61,168 nt of DNA, taken from the NCBI GenBank assembly GCA_024398615.1, contig JAKSIU010000015.1, forward strand, positions 1 through 61,168, written 5' to 3'. Source of the stretch: Bacteroidaceae bacterium. GTDB taxonomy: Bacteria; Bacteroidota; Bacteroidia; Bacteroidales; Bacteroidaceae. Each line of letters begins with the position of its first letter. The stretch's first letter is position 1. The notes below the pieces were generated by a model, which saw only the letters and a program-made list of their open reading frames with translations, had not been told where the DNA came from and did no database searches. The translations under genes and the position numbers were made by a program. Below, piece by piece: positions 45,330 through 54,276 of the stretch.

Positions 45330-46751
45330 TCATTCAATCGGGGTGTATGTGAACTTGACCAGTCTGGCCCCCTCGGTAGTCAAGTATGCCGGTCTCAGAG
45401 CAAAGAAGCCCTTATAGGTATTGTGATGGTAACTGGAGACATCCTTGTCAGATTCCAGCTGGAACCAGTCGGTTCCGTTGCGGCTTGTCCACACTGTAGC
45501 CAGATTGCCGCGGTTTTCAATCTTGATGAATGCCTTTGACAAGGCCGATGACAGGGCATCGTCAGCGTCCATTCCCATTCTGGTTCCAAAGTACGCATCC
45601 TCGTTGTAGAACAGGTAGAGACCTGCCTGCCCGTTGCCTCCAATCTCAAATTCGGCGCAGATGCTGTAGTTCCCGTCAATCGCAGTGGTCGTCATGAGCG
45701 TTCCTCCTGCCACATCCTCGAATCCGGGTTTTCCGTCAACACCCGGTTCCCATTTGGCCCACATGATCGGGTTGTCGTAATCACGCAGATACGAGTAACC
45801 GGCCTGCAGGCCACCGTTCTCCCACAGGGAACCGTCTTCCTGTGCAGCCACAGGCCATCCGTCCTTTGTCCATTTCACGCTCTCTATCATGGTGCTGCGG
45901 CCCAGAGTGTGGAAACCGTTGCGATATGAGTGATAGACAACATACCAGTTGCCCTGAGCATCGTCAATAATGGTTCCGTGACCTTTGGACCACCACCGCT
46001 CATCGGCAGAATATGTATGGATCATAGGATTGTACGGAGAATTCTCCCACGGACCGGTAGCGCTCTTGCTGCGGGCCACCACAACCATGTGGCTGGTCTC
46101 GGGACCGGCTGTTCCGCCTTCGGCAGTAACCAGATAGAACCAGTCGCCGCGTTTGAACAGCTTGGGTGACTCAAGCCAGAAGCCCTCGGTTACCCAGTCT
46201 TCGGGGAACTGCCATCCGGTATAGGATGTCTCGGGCTTTCCCACTACCGAAAGACCGTCATCGGTCAGTCGGGCCAATATCAACGGTGCATTGCCGTCTG
46301 AAAGGTACAGATAATGCTTTCCGTCATCGCCCAGGACATGTCCGGGATCTATTCCGTTGGCATCAAGCCGTATCGGCTCGCTCCATGGTCCCTCAATCCT
46401 GTCGGCTGTGACGACAAAGTTAAGTCCGTTGCTTGTGGGATAGTAGATGTAGTACTTGCCGTTCACCTTGCAGAGTTCCGGAGCGAAGATCGAATAATCC
46501 TGCCCCTCCACCGCACGTGCCACGGGTTCCCAGGTCAGCAGATCGGTGGAATGCCAGATAAGCAGTCCTGGATAGTAGGTGAAGCATGAATGGGTCATGT
46601 AGAAGTCATTGCCCTCGCGCATGATGCTGGGATCCGGATAGTCACCGGGAAAAATGCAGGTCTTGACGAGTCTGACATCACTGCCCCCACCTGCACAGGC
46701 GGCAAGGATCATGGCCCCGAAAGCCATAGTCAGAATTTGTTTGCCTTTCAT
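45330..46751 (-). CDS. GH43 arabinofuranosidase/xylosidase lipoprotein
   Basis: 473 residues. Lipobox LAAC at Cys19 gives a lipoprotein. The GH43 propeller starts with FPGDYPDPSIMREGNDFYMTHS, IDPGHVLGDDGKHYLYLSDG holds the second Asp, and TEGFWLESPKLFKRGDWFYL the catalytic Glu. A C-terminal beta-sandwich (about 320-473) resembles the GH43 C2/DUF1349 domain. Family activity is on xylan or arabinan. First gene of a two-gene unit with the GH43 that follows it on the minus strand. Confidence 0.92.
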   Translation of the reverse strand: MKGKQILTMAFGAMILAACAGGGSDVRLVKTCIFPGDYPDPSIMREGNDFYMTHSCFTYYPGLLIWHSTDLLTWEPVARAVEGQDYSIFAPELCKVNGKYYIYYPTSNGLNFVVTADRIEGPWSEPIRLDANGIDPGHVLGDDGKHYLYLSDGNAPLILARLTDDGLSVVGKPETSYTGWQFPEDWVTEGFWLESPKLFKRGDWFYLVTAEGGTAGPETSHMVVVARSKSATGPWENSPYNPMIHTYSADERWWSKGHGTIIDDAQGNWYVVYHSYRNGFHTLGRSTMIESVKWTKDGWPVAAQEDGSLWENGGLQAGYSYLRDYDNPIMWAKWEPGVDGKPGFEDVAGGTLMTTTAIDGNYSICAEFEIGGNGQAGLYLFYNEDAYFGTRMGMDADDALSSALSKAFIKIENRGNLATVWTSRNGTDWFQLESDKDVSSYHHNTYKGFFALRPAYLTTEGARLVKFTYTPIE

Positions 46752-46784
46752 ATAGGATAATTTGTCTTATTACATACGAACGTT

Positions 46785-46815
46785 CAAAAGTAATCTTAAA
46801 AAACAAAATCTCAAA
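46785..46815 (-). promoter_or_regulatory. Promoter of the GH43 pair (-7 and -33)
   Basis: Minus-strand TACTTTTG at 46785-46792 and TTTG at 46812-46815, spacer 19 bases: a full -33/-7 match, 33 bases before the ATG at 46751. Confidence 0.7.
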
Positions 46816-46824
46816 CGAATGGGC

Positions 46825-46832
46825 TATATTTG
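46825..46832 (+). promoter_or_regulatory. -7 element of the unknown exported protein
   Basis: TATATTTG, perfect TAnnTTTG, 18 bases before the ATG at 46851; it lies 9 bases from the -33 of the GH43 promoter, so the divergent promoters overlap. Confidence 0.6.
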
Positions 46833-46850
46833 CGCATCAAATCAGCAATT

Positions 46851-47942
46851 ATGAAGAAATTTTTCAGTCTTATATGCCTTCTGTCATTGACAGTCAATGC
46901 AGTTGCCCAGACCCAGTACCAGGATGTAGCCAAAGTTCTTGAACAGCTTGATGCCGTAATGATGACCAAGGACAGCAGTTCCAGGTCAAAGCTCAAGAAG
47001 ATTGACTTTGAGGATAACGGCTATTCCATTGAATCGTACTTCAAGATGAATTCCATAGAACCCGGCAATCCGGTTTTCTTCTCGAATTCAAGTGACCGCA
47101 AGCTCATTCTCGTGGGCAAGGCCACAAAGGCCGATAAGGCACTGACCGTGAACGGAGTCCGTTTCCAGAAGGACGGAACCATGCTGTACGGACTGTTCCA
47201 AGTTTCCAATTCCGATGACGGCAGCATCTCATACCGTCCGCGCAAGGCCGGTCCGCTTGAAATAACCGACATTGACCTTACTTTCGTAAGCGGCAGCGAC
47301 TATGGTACACCGGTCATTCTGGATTTCAAGAACAGCAACGTGTATCTTGACGGCAAAACCGGAAAGAGCGGCTGGCTTTCCCTGACCGCACACATAAAGA
47401 ACCCGTCGACTTTTGACTATGACCTGGCAACCGTCCGCAACACGCTTCTCACAATGAAGGACAATGTGGAGATCGAGTACGGTGACCGCATATTCAACGG
47501 AAGCGTATCGACCCGCAAGGTTGATGGCAAACCCATCCAGATCACTCCGCTTGAAGGATACAGCACCTGTACTGACGGCCGCACGCTGACAGTCAGGAGC
47601 AACGGCAAGAATCTGGAGATGACCATTGCCCGCAGCGGGGAGAAGGACCGCCGTCTGTCTGTTCCCCTGTCACAGCTTACCGAACAGGAATGGTGGAATC
47701 AGGCACGCATAGAGGAACTGTATGCCCAGAATCTGGAGAAGGAAAAGCAGCGCTCACAGGCCAAGGGCAGCAAGACACAGGAAGCAAAGCCGTCAGAGCC
47801 TGTCATTGCAGCCGCAAGCCAGGAACAGGTTCAGGATGAAACTCCGTCAAAGCAGCACAGCATAGGCCTCATTGCCGGAATTGCAGCCGGCATACTGATC
47901 ATACTTGCCGCACTCCTGCTTTCCAGGAAAAAACGCAAATGA
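46851..47942 (+). CDS. Exported protein of unknown function with C-terminal membrane anchor
   Basis: 363 residues from the ATG at 46851 (MKKFFSLICLLSLTVNAVAQ, a signal peptide); the longer reading crosses the -7 box. The body (about 20-300) is beta-rich with no motif I recognise. A Lys/Gln/Ser/Pro-rich linker (about 300-335) leads to a C-terminal helix (GLIAGIAAGILIILAALLL) and the basic end SRKKRK. This layout suggests a single-pass inner-membrane protein with its body in the periplasm. It lies divergent from the GH43 pair and converges on the GH3, so a role in glycan handling is possible but unproved. Confidence 0.75.
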   Translation: MKKFFSLICLLSLTVNAVAQTQYQDVAKVLEQLDAVMMTKDSSSRSKLKKIDFEDNGYSIESYFKMNSIEPGNPVFFSNSSDRKLILVGKATKADKALTVNGVRFQKDGTMLYGLFQVSNSDDGSISYRPRKAGPLEITDIDLTFVSGSDYGTPVILDFKNSNVYLDGKTGKSGWLSLTAHIKNPSTFDYDLATVRNTLLTMKDNVEIEYGDRIFNGSVSTRKVDGKPIQITPLEGYSTCTDGRTLTVRSNGKNLEMTIARSGEKDRRLSVPLSQLTEQEWWNQARIEELYAQNLEKEKQRSQAKGSKTQEAKPSEPVIAAASQEQVQDETPSKQHSIGLIAGIAAGILIILAALLLSRKKRK

Positions 47943-47976
47943 GACTGCTGCGGTACTGAAACCGCCATCACTGTTT

Positions 47977-50385
47977 TCAGTCCAGGATGTTGGGTGAATC
48001 CCACTTCTTGTCGGCAGTACATGTTGCCGGAACTGACATTCCGCCGCATGTGAACACGAAATCGCCCTTTTCGAGAACCCATTTGCCATCGGCACCCACA
48101 AAAGCAAGGGAGCTGACCGGTATCGTTGCCTTAACGGTACGGCTCTCACCCGGTTCAAGCGATACCTTCTCAAAAGAGCACAGACGGCGGCAGTCCGGCA
48201 CAATCGAAGCCACAAGATCGCTGCTGTAGAACAGCACACTCTCCTTGCCTGCCATACGGCCGGTGTTACGCACGTTCACTGAAAGGGTAATGAAATCGCC
48301 GGGAGCGAATTCCGCCTTGTCAATGCGGAGGTCCGAGTACTCGAAAGCGGTGTAACTCAGACCGAATCCGAAAGGCCACATCTGAGTGACCTTGGCATCA
48401 TAGTCATACGCGCCAGCCATGGTCGAAGTCTGTTCGCTGACCTTGTAGTCGTAATTGATAAGGGAATTGATCTCTTTCGGATAGGTGCATGGCAGTTTTC
48501 CACTGAAATTGGCATCGCCGGCCAGGAGCATAGCAAGTGCATCGGCTCCGTAGTTGCCAGGCAGCAGAATGTCCACGACAGCACCTGCAAGCGGTTCAAT
48601 GTCAGTCACAAGGCGAGGACGGCCCTCGTTGAGTATCAGCACTACCGGCTTACCGGTTGCAGCCAGGGCTTTGACAAGGTCGCGCTGGTTCTGACTGAGC
48701 CACAGGTCTGTCAGATTGCCCGGAGTCTCGCAGTACGAGTTCTCGCCTATGCAGGCCACAATGACATCGGCCTCGGCGGCTGCAGCCACTGCCCTTTCAA
48801 TGTCGGGAGTGTTCTCGGCATCGTAAGACCCGCTTTCACGATAGGTCACGCCCTGCTCCAGAATCACATTGTCCTTGCCGAAACGGTTGCACATAGCCTC
48901 GTATATGGTGTTGTAATGACGGGCTATGTCTTCAGTGTTCGATCCCTGCCATGTATAGGTCCAGCCACCGTTCAGACAACGCATGCTGTTTGCATTGGGA
49001 CCGGCAAGCAGTATACGCGTTCCTTCCTTAAGCGGCAGAATGCCATTGTTCTTGAGCAGGATTTCAGCTTCGAGTGCGGCATCCAGCGATTTCATTGCGA
49101 ATGAATCGCATGCGAACAGCGGATAGTCATCGGGATTGCTGTCAGGCATGTCGAAAAGACCCAGACGATATTTTACGCGAAGAATCCTGCGGACAGCATC
49201 GTCAATGCGCTCCATGCTCACGGCACCCTCTTCCACCAGTTCCTTGAGAAGAACGCAGAAATCGGTGCTGTACGGGTCCATGCTCATGTCTATTCCGGCA
49301 TTAATGGCAATACGTATGGCATCCTTCTTGTCCTTGGCCACCTTTTCTCGGGTATAGAGATTGTCAATATCGGCCCAGTCGGTCAGAATCATGCCGTCCC
49401 AATTCAGGTCTTCCTTGAGCCATTCCGTCAGGAAACGGTGGCTGGCATGCACCGGAACGCCATTGATTGAAGCCGAATTGACCATGACGGTAAGCGCACC
49501 GGCCTCGATTGCAGCCTTGAACGGTTCAAAGTACTTCTGGCGCAGCATAGGTTCCGATATGTACGCGGGTGTACGGTCCTTGCCAGAGAATGGAGCTCCA
49601 TAACCGAAATAATGCTTGACCGATACAGCCACATTGTATTTGCCAAGATGATTCGGATCGTCACCCTGATAGCCTCGGACCAAAGCACGGGCCATCTCGG
49701 ACTCCAGAAGCGGATCCTCGCCGTAGCTCTCCCAGATACGCGACCAACGCGGATCACGGCCCAGGTCAAGTGTCGGGTTGAACACCCAGGGACAGTCTGC
49801 AGCACGGCTCTCGTAAGCACATATCTGCCCCATGACCGTTGCAAGGCTCGGATTGAATGTCGCTGCCAGCGCTATCGGCTGAGGGAAAATGGTCGCGCCC
49901 TGCACGTATGATGCCCCATGGTTCTGGTCCAGTCCGTATATTGTCGGAATGCCAAGATTACGCATGGAAATGTCCTGCATCACCGGCACAGCCTTCTGGA
50001 ACTCGCCCAAGGTAAGTGCGGTTCCCGGTACATTGAGAATGGAACCCACCCGGTACCTTGCAATTGTCGAATCCAGTTTAAGGGAGTCTATGCTCCAGCC
50101 CATTTCTAACCGGCCACCCTTCATGGCGAACGTCTGACGCCCCAGCTGTCCAAGGTCAAGCTGCAGCATCTGACCCACCTTGTCATCCAGGGTCATGCCT
50201 TTCAGAGTATTCTCCACCTCCTTCTCAATCTGCGCGTCTCGCGGAATTGACGGACTATGCCGATTCTGCGGATTCTGCGCCATACGGCTTGTTCCGCAGC
50301 TCAGAAAATACAATGTAACAAACAGTATTACAGTTGATAGCAAAGCTTTACCTAAAGCTAAATACTTTAAAGATTTTCCTTTCAT
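47977..50385 (-). CDS. GH3 beta-glycosidase lipoprotein
   Basis: 802 residues. A hydrophobic leader ends in the lipobox LSC (Cys30). It has the GH3 (alpha/beta)8 barrel with GLDQNHGASYV, the KHYFGYG signature, and the nucleophile Asp in MILTDWADIDN. The alpha/beta sandwich follows (VIVACIGENSYCETPGNLTDL), with a fibronectin-III-like end. It cuts beta-linked glucose or xylose from oligosaccharides. Lies 18 bases after the metallopeptidase, so the two are probably cotranscribed. Confidence 0.93.
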   Translation of the reverse strand: MKGKSLKYLALGKALLSTVILFVTLYFLSCGTSRMAQNPQNRHSPSIPRDAQIEKEVENTLKGMTLDDKVGQMLQLDLGQLGRQTFAMKGGRLEMGWSIDSLKLDSTIARYRVGSILNVPGTALTLGEFQKAVPVMQDISMRNLGIPTIYGLDQNHGASYVQGATIFPQPIALAATFNPSLATVMGQICAYESRAADCPWVFNPTLDLGRDPRWSRIWESYGEDPLLESEMARALVRGYQGDDPNHLGKYNVAVSVKHYFGYGAPFSGKDRTPAYISEPMLRQKYFEPFKAAIEAGALTVMVNSASINGVPVHASHRFLTEWLKEDLNWDGMILTDWADIDNLYTREKVAKDKKDAIRIAINAGIDMSMDPYSTDFCVLLKELVEEGAVSMERIDDAVRRILRVKYRLGLFDMPDSNPDDYPLFACDSFAMKSLDAALEAEILLKNNGILPLKEGTRILLAGPNANSMRCLNGGWTYTWQGSNTEDIARHYNTIYEAMCNRFGKDNVILEQGVTYRESGSYDAENTPDIERAVAAAAEADVIVACIGENSYCETPGNLTDLWLSQNQRDLVKALAATGKPVVLILNEGRPRLVTDIEPLAGAVVDILLPGNYGADALAMLLAGDANFSGKLPCTYPKEINSLINYDYKVSEQTSTMAGAYDYDAKVTQMWPFGFGLSYTAFEYSDLRIDKAEFAPGDFITLSVNVRNTGRMAGKESVLFYSSDLVASIVPDCRRLCSFEKVSLEPGESRTVKATIPVSSLAFVGADGKWVLEKGDFVFTCGGMSVPATCTADKKWDSPNILD

Positions 50386-50403
50386 TCCGGTAGTATTTGA
50401 CTG

Positions 50404-52461
50404 TTATTTTCCAACGATAGCACGAACGGCATCCAGTACCGATGACACTCCCACCACATCACCTGTAGCATTCTTCATCCAGGCATTCGGAGTGAGACGT
50501 CCCAGGTGGTATATGCGCTCCAGTTCGCGGGCAAAATCCTGAGGATCCTCAAAAGCGGCAAGGTGCTCCTCAAGCTGATACTGCACCATGTGGCCGTAAG
50601 GATAGGCCGGCAGATACATCGGAGCATTGACCATGTGCGAATAGATTGCCAGAATGGGACAGTCATGCGTTCCAAGCACCGGTTCGTAATAGCTGTTCCA
50701 TACATCCCTGGCAATTTCAATGACGGCATCACGCAACTGGACGGCATCAGCATCGGGATTGTCATACAGCCACTGCCACATGCGCATATCGACCACACTG
50801 ACACCCATTATCTCATACATGCCCCAGAAGATGTCAAGGGTGATGTCATCGTCCATACCGTGACGTCCGTAACCCAGCAGCTGCAGGTCGCGGTACTGGA
50901 ACAGGAAGGCCATGGCCTCGGTGAACGCTGTATTGGGCACGCCGGAAAGCATGTAATGGTCTATGTCGTACATGTCAAGCACGGCTTCGACAGCATGGCC
51001 GAACTCGTGTACACAGATGTTGTAGCCCTTGTAGTCCATGCCCTGGGTGCCTATACGGGTACGTACACGGGCAGGCTCCCATCGGCCCAGCATGGGCCAT
51101 TCGTGACCGGAGCCGCGGGCGCCCTCCACCACTATGTGACTGGCAATGCTTTCGGCCTTCTCCTGGCTGAATCCAAGGTTGACAAGCTGTCTGGGCATGT
51201 CCTTCTCAAAGTCATGGGCCGATGCATACAGCCGTCTGGTCTGCTCGGTGAGCACATCCTCAGGCATGGAAGAACGCGGTTTGAAGCCATCGTACCATAT
51301 ATCATAGGGCCTCAGTTCGCGTCCCAGACGCTTTGCAATGAGTTTGCCCACTTCCTTGACCTGGTCCGATGCCATGACCTGCTGGAACAGACGCAGCATC
51401 TCGGCCTGAGGGACCTCCAGACCGCCATCAAAGTTGCGGACAATGGCTGTCGGCATGGACGGTTCGTAACGGTCCTGCTCCTGGAATGCGTGGAACTGGT
51501 CCAGAATGTACCGGTAACGGGCGGCACCCTCCGGCTCCAGGCTCACCTCCTGATGGTCCGATGCACGGAACACCCTGTTGGAGTACGGCTGCCAGATGTA
51601 ATCAGGATTGTTCACGACCAGCGCAGGAATATCCTGACAGACAATCCGCTCCATCACCTTGAATATCATCTCCTGCTTTTCCCGGGCATTGGGAACATCG
51701 GCATAATTGCTCTTGAGTTCATCCCTGAGGTTCCAGTGTGAAAGCAACACCATATCTTTTGGAAACAGCACACGGCCGTCATCTGTCTCCAGATGGTCCA
51801 TGAGTATGTTATAACCTGCAATATAGTTCTCTGCAGCCTGATAGGTTCCGTTGACCATCTGGCTGACACGTGCCGGAACCCGGCTGGTGAACATGTCACC
51901 AAGGCGCAGGTATGCCCATTCCTGACGGCTCCACTCCCCGCTTCCGGCATTCTTCTCCTCAAGACTGTAGAAAGGAAAGTTCAAGACCGTGATGAACGCC
52001 ACCTTGTTCTCGAACATGTCATCCACGAAATGCGCAGTGGGGCTGTAAGAACCGAATATGTAGTCTATGTCGGTCAGCGTATCGCCTTCAAGCACTGTAG
52101 GCTTCTGCAGATCGACCGTCAGCATGTCATTGTAGCACAGGTACTGCTCAAAAGCACGTGACAGTTTCACGGCAAGCAGTTCGCGCTCAGCCGGATCAGC
52201 CTTGAAGTTGTCTTTGACGAACTGAATGAAATCGGCCTCGCTGCCGTCGCTCTCACGCCATAGTCCAGCAGCCTGGCCAACACCCCGTCCAAGGCGTTCA
52301 GAGATGCTGGAATCATTTACAGAATTACTTTCTAAAACTGAATTAATTGCTTGATAACAAGCGTCTTTTGAAATGTTTGACAAGTCATTCTCATTTTGGG
52401 TCCGCATGCACGATGCAAACAGCATGACGAGCGCGAACAGGGTGGATAATCTGCGTTTCAC
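50404..52461 (-). CDS. Gluzincin-type metallopeptidase lipoprotein
   Basis: 685 residues, lipobox FASC at Cys18. The zinc motif HEFGH lies at 485-489 and the third ligand is probably Glu515 in FTEAMAF, as in gluzincins (M3/M2-like fold, mostly helical). I do not recognise the exact family; related lipoproteins occur in Bacteroides. The first 50 mature residues are encoded by DNA more AT-rich than the rest. A divergent promoter with nnrD lies upstream. It probably acts on peptides or proteins in the periplasm. Confidence 0.75.
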   Translation of the reverse strand: MKRRLSTLFALVMLFASCMRTQNENDLSNISKDACYQAINSVLESNSVNDSSISERLGRGVGQAAGLWRESDGSEADFIQFVKDNFKADPAERELLAVKLSRAFEQYLCYNDMLTVDLQKPTVLEGDTLTDIDYIFGSYSPTAHFVDDMFENKVAFITVLNFPFYSLEEKNAGSGEWSRQEWAYLRLGDMFTSRVPARVSQMVNGTYQAAENYIAGYNILMDHLETDDGRVLFPKDMVLLSHWNLRDELKSNYADVPNAREKQEMIFKVMERIVCQDIPALVVNNPDYIWQPYSNRVFRASDHQEVSLEPEGAARYRYILDQFHAFQEQDRYEPSMPTAIVRNFDGGLEVPQAEMLRLFQQVMASDQVKEVGKLIAKRLGRELRPYDIWYDGFKPRSSMPEDVLTEQTRRLYASAHDFEKDMPRQLVNLGFSQEKAESIASHIVVEGARGSGHEWPMLGRWEPARVRTRIGTQGMDYKGYNICVHEFGHAVEAVLDMYDIDHYMLSGVPNTAFTEAMAFLFQYRDLQLLGYGRHGMDDDITLDIFWGMYEIMGVSVVDMRMWQWLYDNPDADAVQLRDAVIEIARDVWNSYYEPVLGTHDCPILAIYSHMVNAPMYLPAYPYGHMVQYQLEEHLAAFEDPQDFARELERIYHLGRLTPNAWMKNATGDVVGVSSVLDAVRAIVGK

Positions 52462-52488
52462 TTAACTGTATTTAATGAATTGGGAACC

Positions 52489-52520
52489 CAAAAATAGGCA
52501 TACTTTTTAGAATCGGCAAA
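52489..52520 (-). promoter_or_regulatory. Promoter of the metallopeptidase-GH3 unit (-7 and -33)
   Basis: Minus-strand TATTTTTG at 52489-52496 and TTTG at 52517-52520 with a 20-base spacer, a full match; 27 bases before the ATG at 52461. Confidence 0.7.
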
Positions 52521-52531
52521 ATTGAAAGCAT

Positions 52532-52539
52532 TACATTTG
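52532..52539 (+). promoter_or_regulatory. -7 element of nnrD
   Basis: TACATTTG, perfect TAnnTTTG, 29 bases before the ATG; divergent with, and 11 bases from, the -33 of the metallopeptidase promoter. Confidence 0.6.
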
Positions 52540-52568
52540 CAGTCAGACAACAAAGGATAGATTCAAAT

Positions 52569-53516
52569 ATGACTGAAATTACGGAAGAATTCTTGAAAAA
52601 GATTCTGTTATGGCGCATAAATGATTCACACAAAGCTAATTATGGTCATTTGCTCATTATAGCCGGATGTCAGAATATGCCAGGTGCTGCAGTACTGGCA
52701 ACAACCGCAGCACTACAGTCCGGATGCGGCCTTGTCACACTCCATTCCACTGAAAGGGCACTGGATTCGGCAGCGGTCAACTGTCCGTCGGCCATGCTTT
52801 CCTACAATCCGGGAAACTGCATAAGCGAAATGCCTGCCAACATGGACAAATACAGCGCCATCTGCATAGGTCCAGGTATCGGACAGTCACCGGAGACATC
52901 CAATGTGCTATCCAATATCCTTACATTCAGCAAATCATCGGGAATTCCCCTACTCATAGATGCCGATGCACTGAATTTGTTGGCTAAAAAACCCGATGAA
53001 ATGGTAAATATTGGCGAATGGTCAATATTAACGCCACACCCAGGGGAACTTCGCAGGCTCTTCAAAGGAATGGAATCCCTTGATGACAACATTTTTCACA
53101 ATACCGGAAAGTTGCCCGAAGTAAAGGAAAACATCGGTGAAAAGGACAAAAACAATTCGTCTTCCTATAGTGCGAATACCCCTATTGAAAACGCTATTTT
53201 TGATTTGTGTAAAGTGACGAATTCCACAATAATTGCCAAGGGATATCTCAGCAAGGTATTTTCCCCATCTGGCAAAATTTTCAAAAATAGCACAGGAGGT
53301 CCAGGACTGGCCAAGGCAGGCAGTGGAGATGTGCTGTCCGGACTTACAGCAGGACTTATGGCAAGAGGCTATATTGGAGTCAATGCCGCGCTTTTAGGCA
53401 CTTGGATACACGGAAAGGCAGGAGATATCCTGTCAGAACAGCGGACAATGGAAAGTTTCAGCAGTTTTGACCTTGCGAACAACCTTTTTCAGGCGTTCAA
53501 ACTGTTGTATCAATAA
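52569..53516 (+). CDS. nnrD: ADP-dependent (S)-NAD(P)H-hydrate dehydratase, stand-alone
   Basis: 315 residues. A ribokinase-like fold with the family end KAGSGDVLSGLTAGLMARG and the start GHLLIIAGCQNMPGAAVLAT. It repairs damaged NAD(P)H hydrates. Residues about 180-210 (NIFHNTGKLPEVKENIGEKDKNNSSSYSANT) form a low-complexity insert between the conserved HPGEL region and the nucleotide-binding KG segment that is longer than usual. The epimerase partner NnrE, often fused in the bacterial Nnr protein, is absent here. The gene is AT-rich compared with its neighbours. 31 bases ahead of cobB. Confidence 0.9.
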   Translation: MTEITEEFLKKILLWRINDSHKANYGHLLIIAGCQNMPGAAVLATTAALQSGCGLVTLHSTERALDSAAVNCPSAMLSYNPGNCISEMPANMDKYSAICIGPGIGQSPETSNVLSNILTFSKSSGIPLLIDADALNLLAKKPDEMVNIGEWSILTPHPGELRRLFKGMESLDDNIFHNTGKLPEVKENIGEKDKNNSSSYSANTPIENAIFDLCKVTNSTIIAKGYLSKVFSPSGKIFKNSTGGPGLAKAGSGDVLSGLTAGLMARGYIGVNAALLGTWIHGKAGDILSEQRTMESFSSFDLANNLFQAFKLLYQ

Positions 53517-53547
53517 GAAATATTCATACAACAATGCAAACACGAAT

Positions 53548-54276
53548 ATGGAGGAAAAGAAGAAACTGGTAGTCCTGAGCGGCTCAGGAATCAGTGCAGA
53601 GAGCGGCATTTCCACATTCCGCGGAGGAAACGGACTCTGGGACAACGAACCTGTCGAGGCAGTTGCCACAATTGAAGGATGGTACCGCGATCCCGCACGT
53701 GTAATAAGGTTCTATAATGAAAGGCGCGCCCAGCTGGCTACTGTAGAGCCCAACCGGGCCCACATCATACTGAAGGAACTTGAAGAACGGTTTGACGTGA
53801 CCGTAGTGACCCAGAACGTGGACAATCTTCATGAACGCGCCGGAAGCAGCAACATAATACATCTGCACGGAGAACTCACGAAAGTACGTCCCGTTGACTG
53901 CTACACCGACCAGGACTTCTACAGCACTAGGTACGTGACCGACATAGGCTACTCCCCCATCAGCCTTGGTGACAAGGGAGGTCCGCACAACACCCAGCTC
54001 AGGCCCCACATAGTCTGGTTCGGAGAACAGGTCCCCAATCTGGAATACGCCGCCCAGGCCGTCTCAGAGGCCGACATCCTGCTGATAGTCGGCACATCCA
54101 TGCAGGTCTATCCCGCAGCAGGTCTGTACCATTATGCCCCATCCCGCTGCCGCATCTTCATGATAGACCCGGATTCTGCCGCAGCAGCCCACGTAAGCCA
54201 GGTGACCCACATCCGCGAAGCCGCCACCACCGGCATGGAGCGCTTCCGTGAACTGCTGGATACATGTTTTGCATGA
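53548..54276 (+). CDS. cobB: NAD-dependent protein deacylase, class III sirtuin without zinc cysteines
   Basis: 242 residues from the ATG at 53548 (MEEKKKLVVLSGSGISAESG). Sirtuin motifs GSGISAESGISTFRG, TQNVDNLHERAGS, IIHLHGEL (catalytic His107). Tyr56 and Arg59 (FYNERR) match the YxxR pair that marks desuccinylase-type class III sirtuins. The four zinc cysteines usually seen past the HGEL region are missing (only one Cys in KVRPVDCYT). The last codons and the stop lie inside the palindromic element that begins at 54258. Confidence 0.92.
   Translation: MEEKKKLVVLSGSGISAESGISTFRGGNGLWDNEPVEAVATIEGWYRDPARVIRFYNERRAQLATVEPNRAHIILKELEERFDVTVVTQNVDNLHERAGSSNIIHLHGELTKVRPVDCYTDQDFYSTRYVTDIGYSPISLGDKGGPHNTQLRPHIVWFGEQVPNLEYAAQAVSEADILLIVGTSMQVYPAAGLYHYAPSRCRIFMIDPDSAAAAHVSQVTHIREAATTGMERFRELLDTCFA

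Noticed and set aside
50506-51741. A 411-residue plus-strand frame antisense to the metallopeptidase
   Set aside because: The other strand codes a full-length lipoprotein with HEFGH motif; the antisense frame has no recognisable family and arises from the GC-rich codon bias.
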